DNA of 64,000 bases, taken from positions 186,001 through 250,000 of the forward strand of contig NBIV01000052.1 of assembly GCA_003194525.1 (NCBI GenBank). Direction: 5' to 3'. The position numbers and the translations under genes are program-made. Under the pieces are notes generated by a model. The model searched no databases, was not told the origin of the DNA, and was given only the letters and a program-made list of their open reading frames with translations. Positions 12,523 through 22,372 of this stretch are shown here, one piece after another (within the stretch, counting starts at the first letter, position 1; every line of letters starts with the position of its first letter). This DNA comes from Gracilariopsis chorda (lineage: Eukaryota; Rhodophyta; Florideophyceae; Gracilariales; Gracilariaceae).

Positions 12523-12533
12523 TCCCCCCCAAC

Positions 12534-15500
12534 ATGAGTCGCGACCCGCCCGCGCTTGGCGCAGACGACAACCCGCCGTCGCCGCTTCCGCCGCCCACGC
12601 CGTACACAGAGCCGCCCACCCCCATGACGCCGCAGCCCGACTCGCCGCGCCTGCGCCCGCTGCGCCGTCTCGCCGCGCGCAAGGATCCCCCCGCCGAGCG
12701 CCCCCCGCGACGCAGCCGCAGACTCGCCGACGCAGACCCGCACCTTCCGCAACTCCCTGACCAACATCCGCCCCAGCCCCAGCCCCAGCCCCAGCCCCAG
12801 CCACTCCCCACCTCCCCCCCCTCGCCCCGATCCTCCCCCGACAGACCGCTCACCCGCGCGTCCGCCAACCGCCCCACCTCCCCCCCCCCTTCACACCCCG
12901 ATGCCGCTCCCACACAGCCGCCCCCGCCCCCGCCCCCGCCCCCCCAATCCCCCGACCACCCCTCCGCTGCCGCTGCACACAGCCACAATTCCCCTCACAA
13001 CCCGCTGGAATCCCCCGCCCCACCGCCACAAACGCACCCCACCCCCGCTTCTGCCGCCCAGCCTGCCTCCGACCCCCCCCCTGCCCCCGACCGTCTCCCA
13101 TCCCCTGCAGAGCCCCCTTCTGACCTCCCTTCTTCCGACGCCCCACAGCCGCTGGAAACTGCCCCCCCCTCAGACCACCCCATGCCAGACGCCCCCCCCC
13201 AACCTTCCGATCAAATTCAGCCGCACCTCACTCAACCGCACCAACCCGATCAACAGTCGCCCAACCCTGTGCACCCCCCGTCGACACCCCCGCCTGCCGT
13301 CGACAAAATTCATCTCGTCCAATCGCAACAAAACGTCCCAGGCACCCAGCCCGACCAAACCCCCTCAACCCCACCTCAACCTTCGCCAGTCGCCGACGTT
13401 ATGCAAATTCACTCCTCTTCCCCGCGCCCCGCCGCCCACCCCGAGCCCCCAACCGACTCCCCCAAGCCCCCGGAACCCCCGGAGCCCGCCCCGAAGCCCT
13501 CCCGGCCTCGACAGCTTGCCGTTCGCGCACACCTTGCTCGCCCGGAGCGCAGGCAGCTAGCCGTACGTACCCTAGCTATCACACCGCCTTCTCCACCGCC
13601 TTCCCCCCCTCCAGCACATCCCAAACCGCACCCGCAAACCCCTAACACTGCGCCGCCCCCGTCGAGGCGCAAGAGCACCTCTACTAGTCGCTCCAGCTCA
13701 CCGCACATTGTCGCCGTTCACACCACAAGTCGCTACAGTACGCGAAGCGCTACTAAGGATACGCACCTTCCGCCTCGTCGCACCCGCAGTAGACGCCAGT
13801 CGGAACCGGTGCCGTCGGCACTTTCGGAACGTACGCAGAGGAGAAAGGGACAGAGGAGACCGGTCAAGGGCGATCGCTTGAGGGTGCTTTGGCACATTGA
13901 CCTTGTTTATTATCAAGGCGTTGTGGATAGTGTTCTTTCGTATCGTGGCAACAAGTTTTATGACGTCACGTACGATTCTGGAGAGAGGGAGTACTATCTG
14001 GACTTGACTACGCGCAAATGGACATTCGTGGATGACGCCCATGTCCATGAGTCGCATGATACCATTCCTGAGCCGCCGCCGCCACAGCCGGATTATTCCA
14101 ACTTTCCAAACATTGATGACAAAGTGCTTGTCATGTGGCATGTTGACGGCAAGTACTATCCCGGTGTTGTGCAAGACATTCTCAAGACCAGCACCGGTTG
14201 GTTTTATGACGTTGGATATCAAGGTGGTGACCGCGAGTTCTTCCTTGACCTCAACGTGCGAAAATGGAAGTATGCTTCTGAGCACCTCAGGAAGAGCGCG
14301 CCGCGACAACCGCCCCGGGAAAAGGCAAAGCGAGTCGCTAGGAAGTCTACTATGGGCTCTGCTTCATACCTACCCCCTCCGTCCTCTCAACCACCGCCTG
14401 TGCCCTCTACCTCAGACGTGGACAGCGCTGACCAACAGCAATCGCGCGCTTTGAGAGTTGAAAGCTTGCTGGAGGTTAAGGAACGACAAGAGCAGCAACG
14501 TAGAGCTTTGGAGCAACAAAAACAAAACAACCATGAGCAGCTCACGAAGATGGCCGAGAAGAGCGTTGAGAAGCAACCTCAAGTACGCGCCCCCAAAACT
14601 TTGCAGGCGCGCAAGGATACTACTATCATGGAAAAGCCGGCCGCTACACGAAAGCCCGAGAGCGATGTTGTTGCAAGTACCGTTCTGTCGCCGTCGGGCG
14701 TTAGTCCTGTGGTTACTGCTCCTCTGAAGCATGTACCTCCGCACCTCGAATCACCGTTCGACATCGATTTGCCCGAGTTGAATGAAGATGCGTTCGAGAA
14801 CGTCATGGCAGATATTGACGCACCGCTCTCCCTTGGTTCTACAAAGAAGCGCCTGCGTCCTCCTGCGCAAACTCCCGAAACCGAGGCGCAACCGAAACGA
14901 CTCCGAGAACCAGACTCATTGGGTGTGACACCCACCGTATCACTACTGGAAGACGAGCCGCAGAGTTCTGACCCTTCCGCTGCCAGACGGCAACCACAAG
15001 ATTTGGGGGAAGATCCCCTACCGTATTCTGCCCATGATCGCCGTCTAGCAAGTATCCATTCGGTCCCTTTCTCTTCACCCAAGCCGGCATCGCCGCAGCG
15101 TCGAGCGCTGGCCTCTATGCCTAGTTCGGCTTCGCAACTGCCCCCGAACGCTGCTCCACCCGCCAGGAAAACTGTACAACAACGTTCTCGTCCCGAGGTT
15201 ACGCGTAAGCGCAAATCGCAACAACTCTTACAATCCGAGCCTAATTTCATCCCGCGTCCGCGCCCATCCTCACGGGCGAGGTCATTATCTCGACGACCTA
15301 CTTCGCGAAGACGTGCAAGCTCACCTTATCATCGTGCTGATCGAAAGAAACTCCGCTCACGCGCATCTTCACCGGATTACTCGTTCATGCGCCCCTCACC
15401 TTATCCAAGTAGTAGGGCAATTGAATCGAGGAGAAGGACGAAGACAACCGTGGCTGACATCGTTTCAGTATCTGGTCACGCTGCTAAAAAATGGCTTGAC

Positions 15501-18500
15501 GAGAACACGAAGCAATTCTCCGCAAACCTGAAACGTATGGATGCTGAACTGGCTAAGATGAAAGTTACTCATCAGAAGCTCACAAAAGCAAAGAAAGCGC
15601 CTTCAAAACACACCGTGAAGCGCATTACACCCAGATCAGAAGAGCCAGACATATCTGATGGCGAGAGAGAGAGCGTTCTCCACAGCATGATGAATGACTT
15701 CTTGCGCCGTGTTCAAAAGTACAAAGCAACTGTGGAAGAACGCGAGCAATCCCTGTTAAGACAATTCGCGGGTTTTAAGAAGACACTCTTGTCTCAGAAT
15801 GGTAAGCTGGTGGTTGCGGGGAAGGTTCTAGCGAAGCTGGACATTCAAGGTGTAGAAGCTCTCGAAAATTTGCAACCTGTAGTTAGGAAGAAGCTCGAAA
15901 TCCCGCCTCCGGTGCCGGCACGACGACCATTGGGAATGAATGGAACCACATCATATGATTCATCACCCGTCAGGTTCGGTCAACCCCCTGCTGACGATCA
16001 TCGCGCTACCCCCACTGGAAGACGGCGAGCCCAAAGAGAGGTACAAGTGCAAGAGAAGCATTCTGTACCTGACCAGCGTTCTGAAGCGGTTGTCAAGACT
16101 TTGCGCCTGAAGCTTGCAGATCTTGTGACGAGGTCTGACTGGCTTGGCGAGGAGGTTACGCGCCTAAAACAGCGTGAGAAGGCTCTCCTGAAGGAGAAGC
16201 GTGAAGCTCTGACAGAGCTGACCAAGATCCGATCAGAGGGGAGTTCCGCCAAGGGCGACACGGTTTCAGCACGTCCAAGAGTTCTCCCATCCCGTTCAGC
16301 AATGCCTAGACCCGTGCAGAGAGCTCCTCCGAACTCGGCCACTGCGAAGCCGCTTGGAATAGTGAAGAAAGCGACGGTGGCTGATAATCGCGGTGGTGGG
16401 CTAGCACCTCGAAAGAACTTATCAACCGCAAACTTGAAATACAAACCTCGGACGTCCATTGCCCCCGCCCCGCTCGGGCTAGAGCTTCGTTCAAGGACTC
16501 CTAAAGTTCCACCACCCCCAGTACTAACGGCAGCTAAACCAACTCCCATGGAGGATGTGACCAGGCCGAAAGACAGCGAGCGTCCAGAATCGGAAAAGGC
16601 ACGTCCTGATATCGAGAGAGGAGCTAGCTTCACGGATGATCTTGGGAAGTCAATGGACAAGCAGGCCTCGGAACTTTTGGCGTTGATCTTCACTATATGG
16701 TTGCTACAAGATGAAAGCCGTAGTGAACCTCCAAAGCAACCAGGGGACAGAATGGACTCGTGGGTAAGGGGTTGCGTGAGAAACTGCCTCAAACATGCCA
16801 GAACGTATCTAGATGTTACTTCCGGTATAACTACGGCAAGGCGAAGCCTTATGCATGATGTAGACGGGGAAAACATTTACACAGAATGGATTCTTGGAGA
16901 CTCCGATTCCACCTTTGAGCAGGCACGGTCGAATTACTCGTTGTGGGACCCGACACTACAAGACGTCGAATGGCTTGCAGAGAAGAGGGTCCTTGTGGGG
17001 CTTAGTATTTGCTATCGCAAGGCCTGGAAGGAAACGTCAGCTCGCCAGTATGAAACGACACTAATGTATGCCAAAGCTATCGCTCACAGAGCTGTATCGA
17101 ACTTCGAACTTTACATGCCGCCCACAGTTGTGCTTGGGGGTCCGGCGATTTCGCACCCAGTTCCCGCAAAGCCGACACCTCAAGCTGTCGTGCCTACAGG
17201 AAGTACCAACAAGGCTACCCCGCAAACCACCGCCCAAGTTACTCCTGCCGCTGGCTCAGTGTCCGTTCCTCGCGCAACCATGCAAAATGTTGATCCTCAA
17301 AAGCCGGTACCGGTAAGCACAATACCTCTCACCAGCCGTGCTGTTACCAAACAACCACCCATTGTTACACCAAAGGGAAGCATTGTCACCCAACCTGCTA
17401 GTTCTGGTACACCTGCGAGTCTCCGTCAGGAAGTTCTTCCACCGGTCTCAAGCACGGTCATGAAGACAGGCTTGGCAGCAGCAAACATTCCAACTCCGAA
17501 AGCTAGCACGACACCGGAAACTGGAAGCGCGTTAAATGCTCATGCTCCCGGCAAGGCAGATGTACCGAAGCCAGTAGGAACTGGAGGACATGCGGCCGAA
17601 GGTATTGCACCAGCTGCATCGCCTAGTCCTACGAACTCCACACATCCGACGCTAGCGCATCCTTCTTCACAAAGACAAAACGAAGGGGCAACTGGCCGTA
17701 GTAGCGAAGAGAGACCTGAAGCTTTACAGCAGCAACATCAAGGAGAAACTGTGATTCCATCCCCTACACGTCCGCAATTACGCGAGTCTCAGAAGCTGGA
17801 GAAGAGTGGAGGAGAATCTTCATCCATCCTTGGACAAGGTACGACGCCAAAGCCGCCCCCGGCAAAAGAAACAGCGCCATCTCGAATCACTGCTTCTGGA
17901 AATCGTGTGGCATCAGATCGACAAGGTTCCACAACGCCACTTCTTTCATCTTCTAAAGAAGGAACAGCATCGCAAGGTACAGAACTTCCTTCCAAAGAAT
18001 CAAGCTCGAAGAATCACTCAGCTGCCACATCGCAAGGCGGGAGTATTTCTAAGGTTGCGGTTTCGCTCTCTTCAGGGCAAAGTGCGCCCGTCGACCGCTC
18101 TCCACAGGAAGGGAAGAAGAAAGGTCCCGCTTCCACAAGTGAAGCTGGTGCCTCTGCTGTTCAGGCAAACCAGTCGTCCACAACACCGAAGCCTTTGCCT
18201 GTTACACAAGCAGCATCGGAGAGAAAGGAAGGGCAAGTTGCGCAGGGGCAACATCAATCAATTGCAAGAGCGGCCGCCACGAAGAAGGTCTCGAATACAG
18301 CATCGCTGTCCTCACCTCCAAAAGGTCCACAGCATCTCAGTTCGATGGCCACAGGGTCTTCTTCCATTCCTTCCTCTACCTTTTCTTCAGTGCCAGACTC
18401 AACAGCTAACCAGGCAATTTCATTACACCAAACTCGTCAAATTGGTTCTAGCTTGCCGCACGATGTACAGGGCTCACAGAACGAATCTACACTACCAGCT

Positions 18501-19763
18501 ATGTTAGAAAAAGCTACTGAAAACGCGGTCCGTGGGGTTCAGACAGGTGTAGCCGGTATTCGCAACCTGAGAGTGTCTGACAAGACTGGGCGTGAAGCCC
18601 AGACAAGAACACAAGGGCCTGAACCTGGTTCGGGTACAGCCGATGGTAAACCAAGAGAAACTCCGAGATCGCTGCGAAGTAGCCGAAGTTCCGTTCCAGG
18701 AGATGTTAGCGAGCTTCCGTCTCTTCCAAACCTCTCAGCCCCGAGGTCGACCTCATGGACAGGAAAGCGGGGTCCGAAGGCTTCAATCAGTAAGAGCTTG
18801 GGGGCAAAGGGAAAGAAGCACTCCAAGTCTACAAAGGGAAAATCAAGTGGCACAGGAAAGTCTAAGGCAACTCGAGCATCTGCTAGAGTCGCTGAAGCTA
18901 CCGGTACCACCGGTTCTCCGAGAATCGCACATGGGAAGGAAGTAACGGATCAAGACGGGGCTTCTACCGTCGCCTCGTCGGGCATGGTGGGACTAATGCG
19001 CTTGCCGGGAGCGCCCCCTACAACGCAGCATGCTGTTAGTAGATCATTTCCAACGTTTTCAAACCCAGTGGCGCCGCTCACGACGCGACAACCCGTTGGT
19101 ATGAAGAAGCTTCCTCTGCCGGGTGCACCAAAATCAATTCCATCCATGCCTCAACGGCGGGCAGCTCCTGGCGCAGATCCATTGGATTTTGATTCACTCC
19201 CAAGCCCAATACCTCGACGCCAAGCTTCGAAGGGCGTCTCAGATGATGTTTTCAGTCCATCACCACAGTATGGGATGGAGCAACAACAGGGCAATGCGTT
19301 CACGGGAACTGCAAGATGGGGTGCTCAACCGCCTGTGCCGAGAAAAGGGTACAAAAGTCTTGCTATGATGCCGTCTTCAACTCATCAAGGTTCTAATGTT
19401 GTAATACATGGCAGCAACCCGTTCGAATCAAGGGCGGTTGCACCATTCGAATACAACAGACCTGGAGACCAAGGGTTAGCACCTGAACAGCGGCCCGAAT
19501 TGATGCAAGAAGGCAACTATCATGTGGTTGAGCAGGTGGATGTGATGAATCCTCCAACTCCAGCATCTTTATCAGCTCTTGAGTACGGTGTAGAACAGGT
19601 ACAAAGGGAGCCTTTGCCAAACACGACTTCAGAGTTCCAAGAGAGATTTGATAGAGGATATGATCCTTACAGATCTCAAATCGGACACATCATGAACCCT
19701 ACTGGGAAGGATGGGCCCGATGCTGGTCGCAACATTCATGCAAAGGATTATGCTAGGCGGTAG
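12534..19763 (+). CDS. Giant protein with two tandem Tudor-like domains and C-terminal helical domain (gene B)
   Basis: A single exon of 2409 residues from the ATG at 12534; upstream frame codons begin only at TTG inside the CCG tract. Residues 1-440 are Pro-rich and disordered, including a (PQ)n stretch. Two tandem Tudor-like domains follow at about 443-495 (GDRLRVLWHIDLVYYQGVV) and 527-580 (DDKVLVMWHVDGKYYPGVV); they clearly resemble each other and the domain of gene A. Charged and helical segments lie around residues 640-690, 980-1120 and 1185-1245 (KLADLVTRSDWLGEEV, coiled-coil-like). Residues about 1377-1525 (SELLALIFTIWLLQ to NFELYMPP) match the C-terminal domain of gene A. The last about 880 residues are Ser/Thr/Pro/Lys-rich. 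I do not recognise the C-terminal domain. A multivalent chromatin or RNP scaffold is the natural guess, unproven. Confidence 0.85.
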   Translation: MSRDPPALGADDNPPSPLPPPTPYTEPPTPMTPQPDSPRLRPLRRLAARKDPPAERPPRRSRRLADADPHLPQLPDQHPPQPQPQPQPQPLPTSPPSPRSSPDRPLTRASANRPTSPPPSHPDAAPTQPPPPPPPPPQSPDHPSAAAAHSHNSPHNPLESPAPPPQTHPTPASAAQPASDPPPAPDRLPSPAEPPSDLPSSDAPQPLETAPPSDHPMPDAPPQPSDQIQPHLTQPHQPDQQSPNPVHPPSTPPPAVDKIHLVQSQQNVPGTQPDQTPSTPPQPSPVADVMQIHSSSPRPAAHPEPPTDSPKPPEPPEPAPKPSRPRQLAVRAHLARPERRQLAVRTLAITPPSPPPSPPPAHPKPHPQTPNTAPPPSRRKSTSTSRSSSPHIVAVHTTSRYSTRSATKDTHLPPRRTRSRRQSEPVPSALSERTQRRKGQRRPVKGDRLRVLWHIDLVYYQGVVDSVLSYRGNKFYDVTYDSGEREYYLDLTTRKWTFVDDAHVHESHDTIPEPPPPQPDYSNFPNIDDKVLVMWHVDGKYYPGVVQDILKTSTGWFYDVGYQGGDREFFLDLNVRKWKYASEHLRKSAPRQPPREKAKRVARKSTMGSASYLPPPSSQPPPVPSTSDVDSADQQQSRALRVESLLEVKERQEQQRRALEQQKQNNHEQLTKMAEKSVEKQPQVRAPKTLQARKDTTIMEKPAATRKPESDVVASTVLSPSGVSPVVTAPLKHVPPHLESPFDIDLPELNEDAFENVMADIDAPLSLGSTKKRLRPPAQTPETEAQPKRLREPDSLGVTPTVSLLEDEPQSSDPSAARRQPQDLGEDPLPYSAHDRRLASIHSVPFSSPKPASPQRRALASMPSSASQLPPNAAPPARKTVQQRSRPEVTRKRKSQQLLQSEPNFIPRPRPSSRARSLSRRPTSRRRASSPYHRADRKKLRSRASSPDYSFMRPSPYPSSRAIESRRRTKTTVADIVSVSGHAAKKWLDENTKQFSANLKRMDAELAKMKVTHQKLTKAKKAPSKHTVKRITPRSEEPDISDGERESVLHSMMNDFLRRVQKYKATVEEREQSLLRQFAGFKKTLLSQNGKLVVAGKVLAKLDIQGVEALENLQPVVRKKLEIPPPVPARRPLGMNGTTSYDSSPVRFGQPPADDHRATPTGRRRAQREVQVQEKHSVPDQRSEAVVKTLRLKLADLVTRSDWLGEEVTRLKQREKALLKEKREALTELTKIRSEGSSAKGDTVSARPRVLPSRSAMPRPVQRAPPNSATAKPLGIVKKATVADNRGGGLAPRKNLSTANLKYKPRTSIAPAPLGLELRSRTPKVPPPPVLTAAKPTPMEDVTRPKDSERPESEKARPDIERGASFTDDLGKSMDKQASELLALIFTIWLLQDESRSEPPKQPGDRMDSWVRGCVRNCLKHARTYLDVTSGITTARRSLMHDVDGENIYTEWILGDSDSTFEQARSNYSLWDPTLQDVEWLAEKRVLVGLSICYRKAWKETSARQYETTLMYAKAIAHRAVSNFELYMPPTVVLGGPAISHPVPAKPTPQAVVPTGSTNKATPQTTAQVTPAAGSVSVPRATMQNVDPQKPVPVSTIPLTSRAVTKQPPIVTPKGSIVTQPASSGTPASLRQEVLPPVSSTVMKTGLAAANIPTPKASTTPETGSALNAHAPGKADVPKPVGTGGHAAEGIAPAASPSPTNSTHPTLAHPSSQRQNEGATGRSSEERPEALQQQHQGETVIPSPTRPQLRESQKLEKSGGESSSILGQGTTPKPPPAKETAPSRITASGNRVASDRQGSTTPLLSSSKEGTASQGTELPSKESSSKNHSAATSQGGSISKVAVSLSSGQSAPVDRSPQEGKKKGPASTSEAGASAVQANQSSTTPKPLPVTQAASERKEGQVAQGQHQSIARAAATKKVSNTASLSSPPKGPQHLSSMATGSSSIPSSTFSSVPDSTANQAISLHQTRQIGSSLPHDVQGSQNESTLPAMLEKATENAVRGVQTGVAGIRNLRVSDKTGREAQTRTQGPEPGSGTADGKPRETPRSLRSSRSSVPGDVSELPSLPNLSAPRSTSWTGKRGPKASISKSLGAKGKKHSKSTKGKSSGTGKSKATRASARVAEATGTTGSPRIAHGKEVTDQDGASTVASSGMVGLMRLPGAPPTTQHAVSRSFPTFSNPVAPLTTRQPVGMKKLPLPGAPKSIPSMPQRRAAPGADPLDFDSLPSPIPRRQASKGVSDDVFSPSPQYGMEQQQGNAFTGTARWGAQPPVPRKGYKSLAMMPSSTHQGSNVVIHGSNPFESRAVAPFEYNRPGDQGLAPEQRPELMQEGNYHVVEQVDVMNPPTPASLSALEYGVEQVQREPLPNTTSEFQERFDRGYDPYRSQIGHIMNPTGKDGPDAGRNIHAKDYARR
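12771..12801 (+). repeat. Hexanucleotide (CCCCAG)n repeat coding Pro-Gln dipeptides
   Basis: Five tandem six-base units inside the start of gene B, encoding alternating Pro and Gln. Length polymorphism between strains would be expected. Confidence 0.85.
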
Positions 19764-21184
19764 AGGAGAGGTCTTCGACAGTCTTAACATGGAAGGTGAA
19801 GGCACTGTGGTATCTGGTCCTCGTGCATGGCGCAGAATGGCAGATAATACTATCAGTAGCTGTACTAGAGTTTTTCGACTGGGGGGATGCTGCTGATTGC
19901 TAGACGGCAGGGAAATCATGAGGAAGCGTGAACTGGGAATACTAAGCCGATTGGTTTTCGTAAAACGGAATGCTGCTTCGTATATATGAGATTGTGTATG
20001 GAAGTGAATGAGATACGAGACGTTTTCAACTTGTTACTGCAATCGATGAAGATCTTAGGTGCACTATTTGTCTTTGGTATAGATTTTGGTAATGGATTTT
20101 GTACACCGCATACCTGTGCATTTAACATAAAACAAGAGTGCGTTTATCTATTTGTACAAGGGTAGGTCTGATGGGCTAGTCGCATGTTTTTGCAACGCAG
20201 CAGCTAGCACTGCTAACCCTTTTGTCTTGTCCCGACGAGCCCGAATGAACTGGGAATAAGGGTTAGGCTACCAGCATGGCTCGAGTTCGTCGTTCATGCA
20301 GATATGCGGGCAACTGCAGCTACGTGTTGTCTTGAGTCATTTACGTAACCCCAAATACCCTAGTTGCACCGACGAACCCGGAACGGGCGGAACGGATTTC
20401 GATTACAATAATAATCGACATCCGTTTCGGGTTCGTCGGTTCGTAACCGACGAACCGCACAATTATTGTCGTGGTACAGCAGTGTAGCAGCTTAGCTTCC
20501 TCGTTACCCTCAGGGTAGCTGGGGAATGCGGACACTCCTCCATGCGTCTTTCGCCATTAGTTCTTGTTCACGATGCATCGTGGCGTCAGCCAGTGTATTG
20601 ACCGTTTTCGATAGCTAAGTTTTTTCTCCTCTGGGTAAGCTTGGATCTTGTCATTCCGCAAATCAAACAAGGTCCCCGGAAAAAGTGTAGCCTCCAACGC
20701 TGCTGCAAGAGCGGGGGATATTCATGCGACAAGTGACCGATGTGTTACAACCCAGTCGCGACAATCGCAGAACGGAAGCATGTGATTTGCTCTGCTCCTG
20801 CGAATAGGGTGACAGGAATAACACAAACTGCACACGACACCTCTGAAAGTGCATAAACCGTCGGGCCATTCGATGATCTGGCGAACAAATCAAAAAGATT
20901 TGCAGCCACTGGTCATACGGAAGCAGAGCGTGATCCGGCAAGTTTCGCATACCCTTGATAGATGGTGTAGGATCTCTTCCAAAAAAAAGCGCGCCATTTT
21001 GTCCAAAACAGCCATTCCTTTGCCGCCAACGGTGATCCCATCTACTAAAGCATATTCAACCCCGATTAAGTTGTTGGGCCCAAGTGTTAAGAGTATGAGC
21101 CTTACGGCTTTCTTCGCACACGCCATCTTTTTCTTGTCCACCTTCAACTAGTAGTGCTACTCGTGGTCATTCCTGCCCCGAATC
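19764..21184. other. Intergenic region between genes B and C
   Basis: No supportable gene. It contains a strong fold-back near 20369-20455, described separately. The last part is presumably the promoter and leader of the gene that starts at 21185. Short open frames show no domain. Confidence 0.5.
20369..20455. repeat. Nested inverted repeats (fold-back)
   Basis: CCGACGAACCCG at 20369-20380 is mirrored by CGGGTTCGTCGG at 20428-20439, with further imperfect pairing inside around an ATTACAATAATAAT loop. Overlapping the right arm, GTTCGTCGGTT (20431-20441) pairs perfectly with AACCGACGAAC (20445-20455) across a 3-nt loop. The two hairpins share an arm and so are mutually exclusive. It could be a small palindromic repeat or a miniature transposon remnant; it does not look like a tRNA. 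Confidence 0.75.
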
Positions 21185-22372
21185 ATGACACCTGGCTCTG
21201 CCGCCGAGCTTCCCAACGTAAACCAGCGAGTCGACATATGGTTCGACGGCTACGATGAGTACTACCCTGGCCGCGTTACCAGCATCGTAGCACCCTACGA
21301 ATTCAACGTCGTGTTAGAAGATGGTACCGACTGGACCATAGATTCCCGAAAGCACGTGTTCAAGTTCCCCGACGAGCCCGCTGAGCAACCACAAACTGTC
21401 AAGAAAACGGTAGGTCGTCCAAAGAACGCCTCTACCACCACCAAGAAGATGGATGACGATTCAGAAAAGCAAGTATCCGCAGATGATAATCCCGAGCAAA
21501 ATGGTGGTGCTCAGGCTCGACGGCGCATGGGTAGGGCGCTGAGAAAGAACGCCACTCCCACCAGAACCGTCGAGCCGGACGTAGATGAAGAACCCGACGA
21601 ACCTTCTGATGACGCGAATCAAGATCAAGACGACTACAACCCCAAAGACGATGAAATCAATGACCAGCGTCTCCCAAGGCTGAGGAGATCTGCAAGAGTT
21701 GCCGATGAGGAACGCGAGCGTCGCACCACTAGAAGCCGCGCGAAGCCAATACAGGAGCCGGTTGGATTACCGCCCAGGACTAGGAAGAGATCCCTTTCGA
21801 AAAGAGCCCCGGAAACAACTGACGAAGAGAGAAGTTCGAAAAGACGGAGGCGCATGGAAGAGGAAGCCGATCGCATGGACGACGACGTCGCTCGGGACGA
21901 CGACGGCATGGCAGGCTTGTCCACCAAGGCCGTTACTGCCATTGCCGTAGAGGCAGCGTTAGAGAGTGCGAAGGCCGTTCTCAAACCACTCAGCGAAAAA
22001 ATGACATTCATCGTTACCCAGTTCGCAGAAATCAATAAGCTTATGAAGCAAACTGCAGAGGACGCTGCGAAGGACGCCGTACAGAAAGTCGTCGGGAAGC
22101 CCGACGAATCGAAGGGAACGTTGGCCGCGTTGGCCAATTTCAAGCTCAACATTTCGGAGATTATTGGCGGTGGTGAAGCTAGAATTGAGGCATTTTCTAA
22201 CCTAAGTGAACAGGAGTTCGAGCACTTAAATCGACTTGTGGAGCATCAAGGAAAAGCGCTGAAGGAATTGGAGCGTTTATTGTACGCGGCTCGAGAGTTC
22301 GGTAAGAAAAAAGTCCTTGAAGAAGCCGCTGCCCCACCAAGCAAAGAAGTGGAAAAAGCTACGGACAAGTAA
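21185..22372 (+). CDS. Tudor-like domain protein with acidic linker and coiled coil (gene C)
   Basis: A 395-residue single-exon protein. A Tudor-like domain occupies about residues 11-62 (VNQRVDIWFDGYDEYYPG, then LEDGTDWTI), most like the second Tudor-like domain of the preceding giant gene. Residues about 70-230 are charged and probably disordered, with an acidic patch (EPDVDEEPDEPSDD) followed by Arg/Lys-rich stretches compatible with nuclear import. Residues 240-385 are predicted helical or coiled coil (AVEAALESAKAVLKPLSEKM and onward). It lacks the C-terminal domain shared by genes A and B. It lies 1.4 kb downstream of gene B on the same strand and ends convergently with the ABC-F gene. 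Chromatin or RNA-protein adaptor is an inference. Confidence 0.82.
   Translation: MTPGSAAELPNVNQRVDIWFDGYDEYYPGRVTSIVAPYEFNVVLEDGTDWTIDSRKHVFKFPDEPAEQPQTVKKTVGRPKNASTTTKKMDDDSEKQVSADDNPEQNGGAQARRRMGRALRKNATPTRTVEPDVDEEPDEPSDDANQDQDDYNPKDDEINDQRLPRLRRSARVADEERERRTTRSRAKPIQEPVGLPPRTRKRSLSKRAPETTDEERSSKRRRRMEEEADRMDDDVARDDDGMAGLSTKAVTAIAVEAALESAKAVLKPLSEKMTFIVTQFAEINKLMKQTAEDAAKDAVQKVVGKPDESKGTLAALANFKLNISEIIGGGEARIEAFSNLSEQEFEHLNRLVEHQGKALKELERLLYAAREFGKKKVLEEAAAPPSKEVEKATDK

Larger units (their letters stand above)
12154..12533. promoter_or_regulatory. Shared divergent promoter region of the paralogous pair
   Basis: Only 380 nt separate the start codons of the two divergent paralogues, so both promoters and leaders must lie here. 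The region is very GC-rich, with a G16 run near the minus-strand gene and a CCG trinucleotide tract just before the plus-strand ATG. No TATA box stands out. Co-regulation of the pair is an inference from this arrangement. Confidence 0.6.

Noticed and set aside
20369-20455. A tRNA or small structured RNA gene.
   Set aside because: No cloverleaf can be drawn, no anticodon arm or A/B box pair is present, and the stems are mutually exclusive.
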